A stretch of 64,000 bases of DNA from Bacteroidota bacterium (GTDB taxonomy: Bacteria > Bacteroidota > Bacteroidia > NS11-12g > UBA955): positions 71,490 to 135,489 of the forward strand of contig JAEUUL010000028.1 in assembly GCA_016787485.1 (NCBI GenBank), written 5' to 3'. Positions 16,225 through 26,210 of the stretch are shown piece after piece. The position numbers were made by a program, and so were the translations under genes. The notes under the pieces are model-generated. The model was not told the DNA's origin. It saw nothing but the letters and a program-made list of their open reading frames with translations, and did not search any database. Positions within the stretch are counted from its first letter, which is position 1, and every line of letters starts with the position of its first letter.

Positions 16225-18293
16225 ATAAGGTAATACAAATAAGGCTTGGACACTATGTGCTCACTGCCGATGAGGATGCAGCACGCAGAGTATCGGAATA
16301 TACCGATGTGCTGAAGAAAAGATACGCCACTGAAGAGGGCGGAGCTGAAATTGTGGAGGACATAGAGGAACGCATTGGCGAACTGCTGAGTCAGAAACAA
16401 CAACTTCAGAACAGAACCTATACGGTCCTGGCAGATGTGGAAGAAGTACTGGCCCAGATAGGCCCTGCTGAAGATGAGCCGGCAGGTCATTCAGCAGAAA
16501 CCACTGCTCCTGCTGAAAACATAAGACGCCGTTTATTCCGCGACCCGGACAATAAAATCATAGGTGGTGTATGCGGCGGACTTGGCAATTATTTCGATAT
16601 GGACCCGCTGATTTTCCGTCTTGTATGGATTGTTTCGGTTTTTGTATTTGGTTTTGGATTGCCGCTTTATATTATCTTCTGGATCATTGTTCCCGAAGCA
16701 CAAAGCACTGCGGAAAAACTGATGATGCGCGGACAGGCCCCCACACGCCGGAACATAGAGGAAAATATAAAGGCCGAATGGCAGGGTGTGGCCGACCGGG
16801 TGAGAAACGGCTCACCGGCCATGGATGCTTTCAGCCGCAGTTTGCGTGCTGTGGTAAAATCCATTGGCCTGATTCTGATGGCTGTATTTCGTGTAGCGGG
16901 CTGGGTTATCACGGCGGTACTCATTTCTCTGCTGGTTGTTCTGTTGCTGGGTCTCACTACAGAAATGGCAGAAATACGCACTCCCTGGATGGACATTTAC
17001 GGGAGTGCAGGCATGAACCAGTTGTTGGGATGGACCCACCTTCATCCGGTTTGGGTAAAAGGGATACTGATTGGTTTCATTTTGCTGGCTATTGCTGTTA
17101 TCGTCCTGAAATCGATGGGAATTGCACGCAAGCGACCTGAGGTAAAAACATCTGTGAGAATACTGGGCATTTTCACTTTTGTTTTGTTCACAGCGGCCGT
17201 AGTCATTGCCGCAAATGCCGCTTCGCGTTTCCGTTTTCAGCAATTGCGGCAGGGGGAACGTGAGAAACTGACCATAACCGGCGATACGCTGTTTCTCTCT
17301 TCGTCGCCTTACAACCCCAATGATGGTGGCATTTATTTAAAGGCAGAGTTGGAAGATGTGCTCGTGAGCCCAGACAGCAATTATTATATCAGTCAGGATA
17401 TCCGGAGTTTCGGCAGATACAATACGCAGGGTAATCTGAGCCCTTCAAAGGCATGGACGCTGAATGCAAATGTGCTGAATCTGGAAACAGCCCGAAAATT
17501 ACCTGAGAATCAAAATCAGGGATTGCAGCATATCCGGTTTACCATTTATGTGCCTGCCGGCAAAAAATTGTCCGTGCGCAAAGACTGGTACTTTGCGTCA
17601 CAGAACAGTTCAGGCGTCATTGGCCCTTCATCTCACTATGCCATGGGTCGGCAGGGTTATCTTTCACAGGGTGGACATCCTGTATTTATCGGGTTTGGCG
17701 AAGAACCAGAAACACTGGAAGCAGCAGGGAATTTCGATGTGCGGATTGTACAGGATGAAAAAAACGGACTGGAGCTGGTGAGTGGTCCGGTATTGCAGCA
17801 TCAGGACTGGGTTGAAATAGAAAATGGCAGAGTGCACCTGGAGTCGCACGGACTGGATGACGACCATCAGAAATCGGTGGTTGTACTGCACACCCGGCAT
17901 TTAAACAGGCTTCAACTCTCCGGGGCCTGCAAGGCTGGTTTCAATCAATGGCAGGCAGATGCACTGCAGATAGATTGTGAGGGTGCCTGTGGTGTTACCG
18001 GTATCCTCAATGTGAAAAGACTGCAGGTAGATATGGATGGTGCTTGTGAGTTTCATCCCGAAGGACAGGTGGGACATTTTCAGTCCCGGCTTACCGGAGC
18101 ATGCGCCATTCTGGGAGAACGGATGGAATGTGAAACCGTGCGGCTGGATATGGAAGGCGCTGGCAAAGCCACAGTTTGGGCCACACTTACCATAGAAGCA
18201 GATCTCTCTGGTGTGAGTGAACTGGGTCTGAAAGGCAATCCGCGAAACAATCAGGTGCGCACTTCAGGCACGGCCAGGTACCGCAGATTGTAA
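16221..18293 (+). CDS. PspC-domain membrane protein with C-terminal GIN (DUF2807) domain
   Basis: The 690-residue protein starts with a soluble region (~1-95), followed by a PspC domain (~101-160: RRRLFRDPDNKIIGGVCGGLGNYFDMDP and one long helix pair). Further transmembrane helices lie at ~210-240, 275-300 and 315-335. A large outer domain follows, ending (~500-690) in a repetitive beta structure (LSGACKAGF, CEGACGVTG, MDGACEFHP, LTGACAILG, MEGAGKATV) typical of DUF2807, the GIN-type head domain. PspC proteins respond to envelope stress. The overlap with padR marks a two-gene operon commonly seen in Bacteroidota. Confidence 0.88.
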   Translation: MNKVIQIRLGHYVLTADEDAARRVSEYTDVLKKRYATEEGGAEIVEDIEERIGELLSQKQQLQNRTYTVLADVEEVLAQIGPAEDEPAGHSAETTAPAENIRRRLFRDPDNKIIGGVCGGLGNYFDMDPLIFRLVWIVSVFVFGFGLPLYIIFWIIVPEAQSTAEKLMMRGQAPTRRNIEENIKAEWQGVADRVRNGSPAMDAFSRSLRAVVKSIGLILMAVFRVAGWVITAVLISLLVVLLLGLTTEMAEIRTPWMDIYGSAGMNQLLGWTHLHPVWVKGILIGFILLAIAVIVLKSMGIARKRPEVKTSVRILGIFTFVLFTAAVVIAANAASRFRFQQLRQGEREKLTITGDTLFLSSSPYNPNDGGIYLKAELEDVLVSPDSNYYISQDIRSFGRYNTQGNLSPSKAWTLNANVLNLETARKLPENQNQGLQHIRFTIYVPAGKKLSVRKDWYFASQNSSGVIGPSSHYAMGRQGYLSQGGHPVFIGFGEEPETLEAAGNFDVRIVQDEKNGLELVSGPVLQHQDWVEIENGRVHLESHGLDDDHQKSVVVLHTRHLNRLQLSGACKAGFNQWQADALQIDCEGACGVTGILNVKRLQVDMDGACEFHPEGQVGHFQSRLTGACAILGERMECETVRLDMEGAGKATVWATLTIEADLSGVSELGLKGNPRNNQVRTSGTARYRRL

Positions 18294-18395
18294 TTTTTTT
18301 ATTTCCTTTTGGGGGTATGATCCCTAAAAAGTGTTCAGTAAAGTACACAGTTTGGCACGGGAATTGAAAAACTGTAAATAGAAAAGGACACTATC

Positions 18396-19214
18396 ATGAA
18401 AAGGAATGCAATCGTAGGACTTACCGCACTCGGCTTACTGGTCGGTGTGCAATCGTTTGGTACCAAAGACAAGTATCAGGCAGAGCAGTCGTTTGAGTAT
18501 CGCAAAATGGGGAATACAGCCTTTCAGGCTGGTGAAAAGCTGAAATTCCGGGCACACTACGGGGTTATCAATGCTGCTGTCATCACCATGTCCGTGGGCG
18601 CTACCACCAGCAACATCGGCGGCCGCACTGCCTATGCCGTAAAATGCGAAGGTGAAACCCTGAAAAGTTTCGACTGGGCATACAAAGTGCGCGACAAATT
18701 TGAAAGTTGGGTAGACGTTCAGGCCCTGGCCCCGTTGCGCTATGCCAAAACCGTTCGGGAAAACAAGTATTTCGACGAGGACCTGGCCATTTACATGCAC
18801 GATAAGAAAAAGATGCGAAACAGCGATGGTGAACTGGCCATGCCTATCTATACACAGGATATTGCCTCTGCCCTCTACTATGCACGCAATCTGAATTTTA
18901 CCAATGCTGTCATCAATCAGTCTTTCCCGATTGATGTTTACCTGGACAACAAAGTATACAACCTGAACTTTACCTACCTTGGAAAAGAGACCCTGAACTC
19001 GGATATCGGAAAGGTAAAATGCATCAAGCTGCGTCCGAAACTGGTTGTAGACCGCGTGTTTAAAAGCAGCAATGACATGACTGTATGGATCAGCGATGAT
19101 GCGAACCACATTCCCATCCGCGTGCAGTCTGCCATCAAAGTGGGTTCCATCAAAGTGGATCTTACTTCATACGAAGGATTAAGAAATACCTTCACCGCCA
19201 AAGTGGTGAAATAA
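18396..19214 (+). CDS. DUF3108-family exported protein
   Basis: The 272-residue product has an N-terminal signal (MKRNAIVGLTALGLLVGVQSFG). The body fits DUF3108: FQAGEKLKFRAHYGVINAA..TMSV, YAVKCEGETLKSFDW.YKVRDKFESWVD, and a C-terminal TVWISDDANHIPIRVQSAIKVGSIKVDL block. The family is a periplasmic beta-rich fold of unknown role, often near outer-membrane or lipid-binding genes. Purine-rich GGA lies about 10 nt before the ATG. A terminator follows, so it is probably monocistronic. Confidence 0.85.
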   Translation: MKRNAIVGLTALGLLVGVQSFGTKDKYQAEQSFEYRKMGNTAFQAGEKLKFRAHYGVINAAVITMSVGATTSNIGGRTAYAVKCEGETLKSFDWAYKVRDKFESWVDVQALAPLRYAKTVRENKYFDEDLAIYMHDKKKMRNSDGELAMPIYTQDIASALYYARNLNFTNAVINQSFPIDVYLDNKVYNLNFTYLGKETLNSDIGKVKCIKLRPKLVVDRVFKSSNDMTVWISDDANHIPIRVQSAIKVGSIKVDLTSYEGLRNTFTAKVVK

Positions 19215-19270
19215 AGAATATGCCGTAAGGCACAAGAAAGTACTCAAATTGAGTCCCTTTTCTACGGAAG

Positions 19271-19302
19271 GTCCCGCAAGCAGCGGGACTTTCTGTTTTT
19301 TT
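19271..19302 (+). terminator. Rho-independent terminator
   Basis: GTCCCGC / GCGGGAC form a perfect 7-bp stem with a 5-nt loop, followed by TTTCTGTTTTTTT, 56 nt after the DUF3108 stop. Confidence 0.85.
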
Positions 19303-19552
19303 ACCGGAAGAGAAATAATCCGGCACCTGGCATCAGCATAAGTTCTGACAATTTTGATAAACCGGCCATTGCATTTTCGGAATACCCCGTTTTATGTATC
19401 TATTTCTGCCTTTGTCCAGATTTCCGGTTTGCAATAAGAATTCATCCGTGGCTTTCACGCGCATTTGCATCCCTTGTTTCATTTAAAATCCGGAAACATT
19501 TCATCCCGGTCTTATTGATTACTTAAACTTTATAGGCTGACCATGATGACAG
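19303..19552. other. Intergenic gap between terminator and photolyase end
   Basis: No ORF with a plausible start, no repeat and no RNA gene signature was found here. It lies between two gene 3' ends. Confidence 0.5.
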
Positions 19553-21028
19553 TTACAGTTTGAAATCGTTTGCAGTCCGGGCCATGTTCTTTTTTTTCTC
19601 CTCACTCATTTTGTCATAAGTTTTAATGAGCATACCAAGCCTGGGGTTTGAAAGAAAAAAATCTCTGTGAGTATGCATGAATTGCCAGAAAAGGGCATCC
19701 CAGATTTCACACCATCTGCCCTTTTTGAAATGACTCATTTTCAAAATATAACTGCTACCACTGATATAGGGTTTGGTTGACATTATCCCCCCATCGGCAA
19801 ACTGACTCATTCCATATACATTCGGCACCATCACCCAATCATAGGCATCAATGTACATTTCCATAAACCAACGGTATACTGCATCAGGGTGGTACTCACA
19901 CAACAGCATAAAATTGCCGATGACCATCAGTCGTTCTATATGATGATTGTATGATGTTCTCAGCAGCTTTTTTATGCTTTGATCCACGGGTTCTATCCCT
20001 GTGGTTCCGTTATAAAATGAGGCAGACAGAGGCTTGTGAAAATTCCAGAAGTTTTGTGTTCTTTCCTGCACGCCTTTGTATAAATAAACACCACGGATAA
20101 ATTCTCTCCAGCCTGTGATTTGCCGTATAAAACCTTCCTGCGAATTCAGGGGAATTTTATTTTCGTCAGCAACTTTTAAGGCGGCATTCACCACCTGCAT
20201 GGGTGTCAGCAGCCCTGTATTCAGCATGGGTGTGAGTACACTGTGGTTCAGAAAACTTTCTTCTCCCGATATGGCATCTTCATATACCCCGAAATCTGAA
20301 AACCGGTTTTCCAAAAACTGCATTAACCACGACCTGCTTTGTGCATGTGTGTGTGGATACACAATGTCCGGTGGGAGTGTACCATAATTGTCGGGAAAAT
20401 TCCGTTCTACAAATTCAACAGCCTCCCTGTACAAATCGGATTTCTCAGGAAATACAACGGAAGGTGGTTTTTTTTCTGCAGGGTAACGCTGCCTGTTTTC
20501 TGCATCAAAACTCCATTTTCCACCGATGGGTTTGCCCTTTTCATCCAAAAGCAACCGCAGTTTTTTTCTTTGCTGAATATAAAAGTCTGTCTGAAAATAC
20601 CGGTTTTTGTTTTCAAAAAAGGGTTTTAAATCTTCTTTGCTATTGATGAACATGGGACTTTCATATTCTGTACGCTGAATCCCATATTCCCGGCATTTTT
20701 CTGCTATTCTTTTTTCAAGCCAGTAATCACATACATCATAATGCCTGATTTCTCTGATTCCTGATTTCCCCAGCTCATCCAGCAGGTTACGGATATCCGA
20801 CCGGATATCCGTCGATTCTATATATTCCATTTTAATCCCGGAATCCTTCAGAAAAGCGGCATAGTATTTCATGCCGGCCCTGTGCAATACCAGTTTTTGT
20901 TTGTGAAACGGATATTGCCGGAAGAAAAGAAACTCTTCTGTAAGGTAGACGGTATCTGCCTGCATGAGCAATCCGGTATCCTCAAACAATTGATGGGGGA
21001 ATACCAGAAAAACTGTATTATGTGTCAT
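19553..21028 (-). CDS. Prokaryotic cryptochrome/photolyase (FeS-BCP clade) lacking most cluster cysteines
   Basis: The 491-residue protein follows the bacterial (6-4) photolyase/CryPro layout: an N-terminal DPRP Rossmann domain ([12 protein letters not shown]), then the FAD-binding helical domain with [35 protein letters not shown] and [19 protein letters not shown]. In studied members four Cys ligate a [4Fe-4S] cluster. Here the first position (TGIEPVDQ) and the following pair ([10 protein letters not shown]) lack Cys; only C440 remains at the fourth position, with C377 nearby. A cluster therefore looks unlikely. The ATG at 21028 overlaps the DUF2256 stop (ATGA). Confidence 0.88.
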   Translation of the reverse strand: MTHNTVFLVFPHQLFEDTGLLMQADTVYLTEEFLFFRQYPFHKQKLVLHRAGMKYYAAFLKDSGIKMEYIESTDIRSDIRNLLDELGKSGIREIRHYDVCDYWLEKRIAEKCREYGIQRTEYESPMFINSKEDLKPFFENKNRYFQTDFYIQQRKKLRLLLDEKGKPIGGKWSFDAENRQRYPAEKKPPSVVFPEKSDLYREAVEFVERNFPDNYGTLPPDIVYPHTHAQSRSWLMQFLENRFSDFGVYEDAISGEESFLNHSVLTPMLNTGLLTPMQVVNAALKVADENKIPLNSQEGFIRQITGWREFIRGVYLYKGVQERTQNFWNFHKPLSASFYNGTTGIEPVDQSIKKLLRTSYNHHIERLMVIGNFMLLCEYHPDAVYRWFMEMYIDAYDWVMVPNVYGMSQFADGGIMSTKPYISGSSYILKMSHFKKGRWCEIWDALFWQFMHTHRDFFLSNPRLGMLIKTYDKMSEEKKKNMARTANDFKL

Positions 21029-21165
21029 CGTTTCATTCTGCAGGAATCGCTGCAATATTTCACTTCATGCCATACTTTTTCCCATTTCTTTCTCCAGGTA
21101 AAAGGGCGATTGCATGCAGCACATAGTTTGCGGGGTAATTGACTTTTAAGGATACGCTTTGTCAT
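21025..21165 (-). CDS. DUF2256 small zinc-ribbon-like protein (46 aa)
   Basis: This unlisted 46-residue ORF has CAAC and CSDSC cysteine knuckles around [17 protein letters not shown], the hallmark of DUF2256. The family often neighbours or is fused to cryptochrome/photolyase-like genes; here its stop overlaps the photolyase ATG, so the two are translationally coupled. Four cysteines suggest one bound zinc. Its role is unknown, though conserved linkage suggests help with photolyase function or DNA binding. Confidence 0.88.
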   Translation of the reverse strand: MTKRILKSQLPRKLCAACNRPFTWRKKWEKVWHEVKYCSDSCRMKR

Positions 21166-21309
21166 GCCTTACATCGTTTTAATATGGGATCAGAAACAGC
21201 GGGTTGATTCCAGTCTGATAATTCATTCGGGATACAGACTTACAGGAACAATACGGTCAGAAAAAAGTTTTAAATGGTTCGGAGAAACACTCAGGCAGCG
21301 GCATGAACG

Positions 21310-23766
21310 CTAATTTTCACCCACGTACTCACGACGCACCCGCTGCGAAACAGCAGTGAGTATTTCATACGGAATGGTGCCACACTGCTCTGCCAGTGTT
21401 TCTACACGCTGATGCCGGCCAAAAATTTCAGCTTCATCCCCTTCAAGACATGGTATTCCGGTTACATCCACCATGCACATATCCATACAGATATTGCCGA
21501 CGAAATGCGCACTTTGACCATGGATGTTTACAGTACCTGCTCCGTTTCCGAGTCTGCGCCAAAGACCGTCGGCGTAGCCGATAGGCAGGGTTGCAATAAC
21601 CCGGTCATGGTCTGTTATGGCCTTACGGGCATAGCCCACACTTTCGCCGGCAGGCACATGGCGCAACTGGCTGATTTGTGTTTTGAGGGTGGCCACAACT
21701 TCAAGATTGGGATTCACAATTCCGGTGGGGTCTGTTCCGTAAAGACCAATACCCAGCCGCACCATATCCATGTGGGCCTGAGGGAAACGCAGAATGGCAC
21801 CGGTATTGGCGATATGCCTGAGAAAAGGTTTTCCCAGCGCTGCCTGAATCTGATCACATTGTTCCTTAAACCGCTGCAGTTGAATCAGCGTAAAAGCGTC
21901 GTGCTGTTCATCTTCGCTGGCAGACAGGTGCGAGAAAACAGAAACGATGTGCAGGCTTTCCGGGAAATTCCGGAATGCCTGTTCCACGTCCTCTTTGTCA
22001 AAACCCAACCTGTGCATGCCTGTGTCCAGTTCTATATGTACATTTAATGCATAACCTGATTGGCCGAACGCATGGATGCCCTCCAGGTTGAATAGCACAG
22101 GCTCAAGGTGATATTCGTACAAGGCGGGTGCGTCTTCGATGCCGCAATTCATCACCATCACAGGAATTTGAATGCCTGCATTTCTCAGCGCCACACCTTC
22201 ATCGGTATAAGCAACTGCAAGGTATTCTGCCCCGGCAAACTGCAATGTACGTGCCGCCTCAAAAGAACCGCTGCCATACCCAAAGGCTTTTACCATGGCC
22301 ATCATCCGGGTTCCCGGTTTCAGTAAACTGCGGAAATGGGTGAAATTGTTGCGCAATGCATTCAGGTCTATTTCCAGCACGGTCTGATGCATTTGTCTGC
22401 GCAGTCTTGCCGCAACTTTTTCCAGTTGAAAACTACGGGCACCTTTGATCAATATGGCTTTGCCATTGATTTTTTCGAGGGTATCTGCCTGCAGTAAAAC
22501 CGGCGTATTTGAAAAAGAATGCACTGTAAAACCCTGAAAAACATGCTTGTATTGTTGCAATTCAGGTCCAACTGTAATGAGTTCCCTGCAATTGTTTTCA
22601 CGCAATATGGAAGCAACTTTGGCATACAGAATTTCCTTGTTGGCATCAGATTGTTCCAGGTCTGAAAGTACCACCAGATGAGGCTTGCCGGGTTGTTGTC
22701 TCTGAAAAAAATCAAGGGCTACCTGCAGACTGTCTGTATCATTGCTGTAGCTGTCATTTACGATATAATTGTTATTTTTACCTTCAAAAAAAGATAAGCG
22801 GTTTTCCAATCCGGGCAACCGCAAAAAGAGATCGGTGTGGGCTGAATCCCAGCGTTCAAAAGCAGCCAGGGTGCACAAACAGGACATGGCATTTTCTACC
22901 GATGCTTCATCTGTAAAAGGAATAATGAATACATGTTCTGTACCACGGTGATAATAGGTGATTTCAGATGCGCCGGCCGTTTTTTTCACATGTAATATCC
23001 GGTATGATGCGCCTTCTTTTTTACCCCAGGTGATTGTTTTCAGAAGCGGTTTTCTTGCCCGCAATTTGTCAACTGCATATTTTATTTCTGCAGAATCGCA
23101 GGGATATACCAATACATCGCAGTCTTCAAAGAGCAATACTTTTTCATCGGCTTTTTGTTGCCTGCCGGTAAACTGAGCATCATGCGCCGCACCCAAATGG
23201 GTAATAATGCCCAATGAGGGTTTGATCATGTTTTCCAGCACGGTCATTTCCCCGGGTTGTGAGATTCCGGCTTCAATGATTGCCATGTTGTGCTGCGGTT
23301 CTATGCCCAGCAGGGAAATTGCCACACCCAGACCACTGTTGTAACTGCGCGGACTGCGTGCAATTTCAAAATCATATTTGAGCAGATGATACAGCCATTC
23401 TTTGACCACGGTTTTGCCATTGCTGCCGGTGATTCCTACTACCGGACCAGTAAAGGTTTTTCTATGCAGAGCAGCCAGTTTTTGCAGGGCTTTCAGCGGA
23501 TTTTCCGTCTGTAAAAAATTCGCTTCCGGAAGCACTGAAATTTCAAAATGCAATGAAACAACAAAATTGCGTACGCCTTTTTCCCAGGCCTGTTTTACAT
23601 AATTTTCGCCGTTCCGGCTGTTTCCCGGCAATGCAAAAAACAGCACCTGCGCAGCACTCTTCAGCCTGCGGCTGTCGAAACCTACCTCTGTAACCGGCAA
23701 TCCCGGAATGCGGATATGGGCCGAAACTTCAGTAAGACGGGCTACTTCTTCAATGCTGTATTTCAT
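21310..23766 (-). CDS. MurF-alanine racemase fusion
   Basis: The 818-residue protein joins two peptidoglycan-precursor enzymes. Residues ~1-440 are MurF, which adds D-Ala-D-Ala to UDP-MurNAc-tripeptide: P-loop GITGSNGKTVVKEW, and NDSYSNDTDSLQVALDFF for the central domain. Residues ~450-818 are a PLP alanine racemase: LEIDLNALRNNF, the PLP Lys in MAMVKAFGYGSGS, GIGLYGTDP, and the TLPIGYADG/VGNICMDMCMVDV blocks. The fusion, typical of Bacteroidota, links D-alanine supply with its use. It follows the nucleotidyltransferase by 3 nt. Confidence 0.95.
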   Translation of the reverse strand: MKYSIEEVARLTEVSAHIRIPGLPVTEVGFDSRRLKSAAQVLFFALPGNSRNGENYVKQAWEKGVRNFVVSLHFEISVLPEANFLQTENPLKALQKLAALHRKTFTGPVVGITGSNGKTVVKEWLYHLLKYDFEIARSPRSYNSGLGVAISLLGIEPQHNMAIIEAGISQPGEMTVLENMIKPSLGIITHLGAAHDAQFTGRQQKADEKVLLFEDCDVLVYPCDSAEIKYAVDKLRARKPLLKTITWGKKEGASYRILHVKKTAGASEITYYHRGTEHVFIIPFTDEASVENAMSCLCTLAAFERWDSAHTDLFLRLPGLENRLSFFEGKNNNYIVNDSYSNDTDSLQVALDFFQRQQPGKPHLVVLSDLEQSDANKEILYAKVASILRENNCRELITVGPELQQYKHVFQGFTVHSFSNTPVLLQADTLEKINGKAILIKGARSFQLEKVAARLRRQMHQTVLEIDLNALRNNFTHFRSLLKPGTRMMAMVKAFGYGSGSFEAARTLQFAGAEYLAVAYTDEGVALRNAGIQIPVMVMNCGIEDAPALYEYHLEPVLFNLEGIHAFGQSGYALNVHIELDTGMHRLGFDKEDVEQAFRNFPESLHIVSVFSHLSASEDEQHDAFTLIQLQRFKEQCDQIQAALGKPFLRHIANTGAILRFPQAHMDMVRLGIGLYGTDPTGIVNPNLEVVATLKTQISQLRHVPAGESVGYARKAITDHDRVIATLPIGYADGLWRRLGNGAGTVNIHGQSAHFVGNICMDMCMVDVTGIPCLEGDEAEIFGRHQRVETLAEQCGTIPYEILTAVSQRVRREYVGEN

Positions 23767-23769
23767 CGG

Positions 23770-24768
23770 TTAACTGTCCCGGAGGTTTATTTCAGCGCTG
23801 TCTCCGATGTTCAGACTGTGCACCGCACCTATCAGTGAAGCATCGCTGCCGATGAGTGAGTTTTCCAGAATGGCATTCTGTAACTCTGCGTACGGTCCAA
23901 TGATGGTGTTCTTTACGATGGTCCGGGAAATGACCGCGTGGTCACCTATGCTCACATCCGGACCGATAATGCTGTTTTCCACCCTGGCACTGGGCGAAAT
24001 GTACACCGGAGGTACAATGATGTTCGATTTTTCTACCCCAACCGGCAATTCCGGATTTTCCCGTTTCAGCAAATTCCGGTTGGTTTGCAGGATAATTTCT
24101 TTTTTTCCGCAGTCAAACCAACTGTCCACCTGAAAGGTTTCCATGCGGACCCCGCGGTCTATCATACATTGCAGGGCATCGGTGAGGTGGTATTCATTCT
24201 GTGTCCGAATCTCGTTTTCAATGTTGAAACCCAGACAATCTTTCAAAATGCCTGTTTCGCGGATATAATACAATCCCACCAGCGCCAGGTTTGAACGCGG
24301 TATCGCAGGCTTTTCATTCAATCGACGGATACTTCCGTCATCATTCAGTTCTGCCACACCAAACAAGCGGGGATCATCCACTTTTTTCACACCCAGACTG
24401 CTTACCCCGCCCTGTATCACGTTGCTCAGATTGGCCTCAAAAATGGTATCGCCCAGCACAATCAATACGGGTTCTTCGTCTTCAAACTCTTCCCGGGCCA
24501 GCCATATCGCGTGACCGATGCCTTTTCCCAGGGTTTGAATCACAAACTTGCTCCGGCAGTTGGCATAATGGTCAGAGATATACTGCTCTATCTTGTCTCC
24601 CAGATAACCGATGATGAAGACAAAATCTGTGATGCCCGCAGCCGTAAGGTTATCTACAATATGCCCCAAAATGGGCTTGCCGGCAACCGGTATCAGCGAC
24701 TTTGGCTGGGTATGCGTATGTGGTTTTAGCCTGCTGCCAATGCCGGCTACAGGAATAATGGCTTTCAT
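23770..24768 (-). CDS. Sugar-phosphate nucleotidyltransferase
   Basis: The 332-residue protein starts MKAIIPVAGIGSRLKPHT with the nucleotidyl-transfer signature G-x-G-xR-L-P and KSLIPVAGKPIL. LIVLGDTIFE carries the metal-binding Asp, and LVGLYYIRE and NEYHLTDALQ are typical of the RmlA/GlmU-like family. The C-terminal ~90 residues are hexapeptide turns (VYISPSARVENSIIGPDVSIGDHAVI). The sugar and nucleotide cannot be fixed from sequence. The ATG at 24768 is preferred over 24798 because the nucleotide-binding loop follows directly. It is the middle gene of the tilS-to-murF run. Confidence 0.88.
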   Translation of the reverse strand: MKAIIPVAGIGSRLKPHTHTQPKSLIPVAGKPILGHIVDNLTAAGITDFVFIIGYLGDKIEQYISDHYANCRSKFVIQTLGKGIGHAIWLAREEFEDEEPVLIVLGDTIFEANLSNVIQGGVSSLGVKKVDDPRLFGVAELNDDGSIRRLNEKPAIPRSNLALVGLYYIRETGILKDCLGFNIENEIRTQNEYHLTDALQCMIDRGVRMETFQVDSWFDCGKKEIILQTNRNLLKRENPELPVGVEKSNIIVPPVYISPSARVENSIIGPDVSIGDHAVISRTIVKNTIIGPYAELQNAILENSLIGSDASLIGAVHSLNIGDSAEINLRDS

Positions 24769-24849
24769 AGATGGTGTTTTCTTTTTTGTCTCACCCAAAC
24801 GTGGCTTTCAGGTGAGTCATGTGCAAATGTAATTCAAAGCGGCAAATGC

Positions 24850-26172
24850 CTACAGCGATTCCGTCCTGCACCAGGAAATGACCAAAACGGCTTCTGTGTT
24901 GCTCTTTACCGGATATAAGGCACTTCGCCTGATGCCGGCCAGCCCGAGTATGCCCGCAGGAGATTCTATCACGGGTATCTGTGCTTTTTTGTAATTCTCT
25001 ATCCGGGCTTCAGTGAGTATATCACTCAGCTTTTTGTGCCCTTTCATGCCAAAGGGTTGCATACGGTCCCCCGTTTCCCAGCTTCGGATCTGCAATGGAA
25101 ACAAACCCGGATCCCAATGAAAATACCAGGTTTGAGAATCCGGGGAAACGGACTGGTCCATTTTTGCCAGCTGAAACCGGATTGTGCTCCCACCGAATTC
25201 AATTGCGGCAGGCAATGAATGCAATGGCAAGGTTACGGGATTTGGTTCTGCTGTGATATCCGCTGTTACATATTCCCAGCCCATGCGGGTGGTGTGTATT
25301 TTCCCGGCCGTTGCATGAAATGCATGTCCGCTTTCCCTGCATGCCACCGCTTTGGACACTTCACGCACATCCAGGCCTTTGGATCTCATCCATCTGGCAG
25401 CGATTAATCTCCCGTCTGCATCGTTCATAACAGTATACAGGAGGGTTTCGCCCTGCAGGTATCGGGACATTTTGCTGTTCAGCCGCGCATTCTGCCGCTG
25501 CATCCATTGATCCATATCTGCACTCAGCGCATCAAAGATTTCCATGGCCTCTGGATAAGAGTCCAGCACATCCGGCATTATCCAGTGTCTGATTTTATTC
25601 CGCAAATAGACAGTGTGTGCATTGCTGCGGTCTTCCCGCCACTGCAGGCCCACGGAAACGGCAAAGTCCTGTAATTCCTGTCTCGGAAAACAGCGGAGAG
25701 GCCTTATGGTTTGACCCTCTGTATTGCGGATTCCGTGCAGGGCCGTGGCCGGACTGTTGCGCATGAGATACAGGAAAAAATGTTCCAGGTTGTCCTGCGC
25801 GTGGTGTGCTGTTGCCAGATGCTGCATTCCGTGTGTTTTCATCAGTTCAGCAAACCACTGATAGCGGAGTGTTCTGGCCGCCATTTGTGTGCTTTGGCCG
25901 GTTTCCTCCTTCATGGCTGGGACATTCATGCGTTTGCTGTGAAACGGAATGTTGTGCCTGGCGCAATAGTCACGCACCCATTGCTCATCTCCGTCGCTTT
26001 CCGCACCCCGCAGCCCGAAATTGGCATGGGCTACATGGCAGACATAACCGGCTTGCCGGAACAGTTCCAGCATAACCATGGAATCCAGACCACCACTCAC
26101 AGCCAGCAGGGTTTTCCCTGTTTTCAGGTCCCAATTCTGGCTTTCGCAAAAGGAGATGAAGCGGTTTAGCAC
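24850..26172 (-). CDS. tilS: tRNA(Ile)-lysidine synthetase
   Basis: The 440-residue enzyme attaches lysine to C34 of the CAU-anticodon tRNA(Ile), changing its reading to AUA. The PP-loop SGGLDS lies at ~26-31, followed by AHANFGLRGAESDGDE, the ATAHHAQDNLEHFFL segment and RPLRCFPRQEL. The C-terminal TilS_C domain has WETGDRMQPFGMKGHKKLSDIL. The start codon is GTG at 26172. A near-consensus -7 box (TTACTTTG on the minus strand) lies 8 nt upstream, in a 38-nt gap shared with the divergent OstA-like gene. Confidence 0.94.
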   Translation of the reverse strand: MLNRFISFCESQNWDLKTGKTLLAVSGGLDSMVMLELFRQAGYVCHVAHANFGLRGAESDGDEQWVRDYCARHNIPFHSKRMNVPAMKEETGQSTQMAARTLRYQWFAELMKTHGMQHLATAHHAQDNLEHFFLYLMRNSPATALHGIRNTEGQTIRPLRCFPRQELQDFAVSVGLQWREDRSNAHTVYLRNKIRHWIMPDVLDSYPEAMEIFDALSADMDQWMQRQNARLNSKMSRYLQGETLLYTVMNDADGRLIAARWMRSKGLDVREVSKAVACRESGHAFHATAGKIHTTRMGWEYVTADITAEPNPVTLPLHSLPAAIEFGGSTIRFQLAKMDQSVSPDSQTWYFHWDPGLFPLQIRSWETGDRMQPFGMKGHKKLSDILTEARIENYKKAQIPVIESPAGILGLAGIRRSALYPVKSNTEAVLVISWCRTESL

Positions 26173-26210
26173 GTTATTTGCAAAGTAATTCCAAAACTCC
26201 CAGCCCCTGA

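Noticed and set aside
21164-21313. 49-codon plus-strand frame starting over the DUF2256 start
   Set aside because: It overlaps the DUF2256 start in antisense, has no family resemblance, and the gap gives no promoter; chance opening is likely. A TIGR03643-like gene was sought here and not found.
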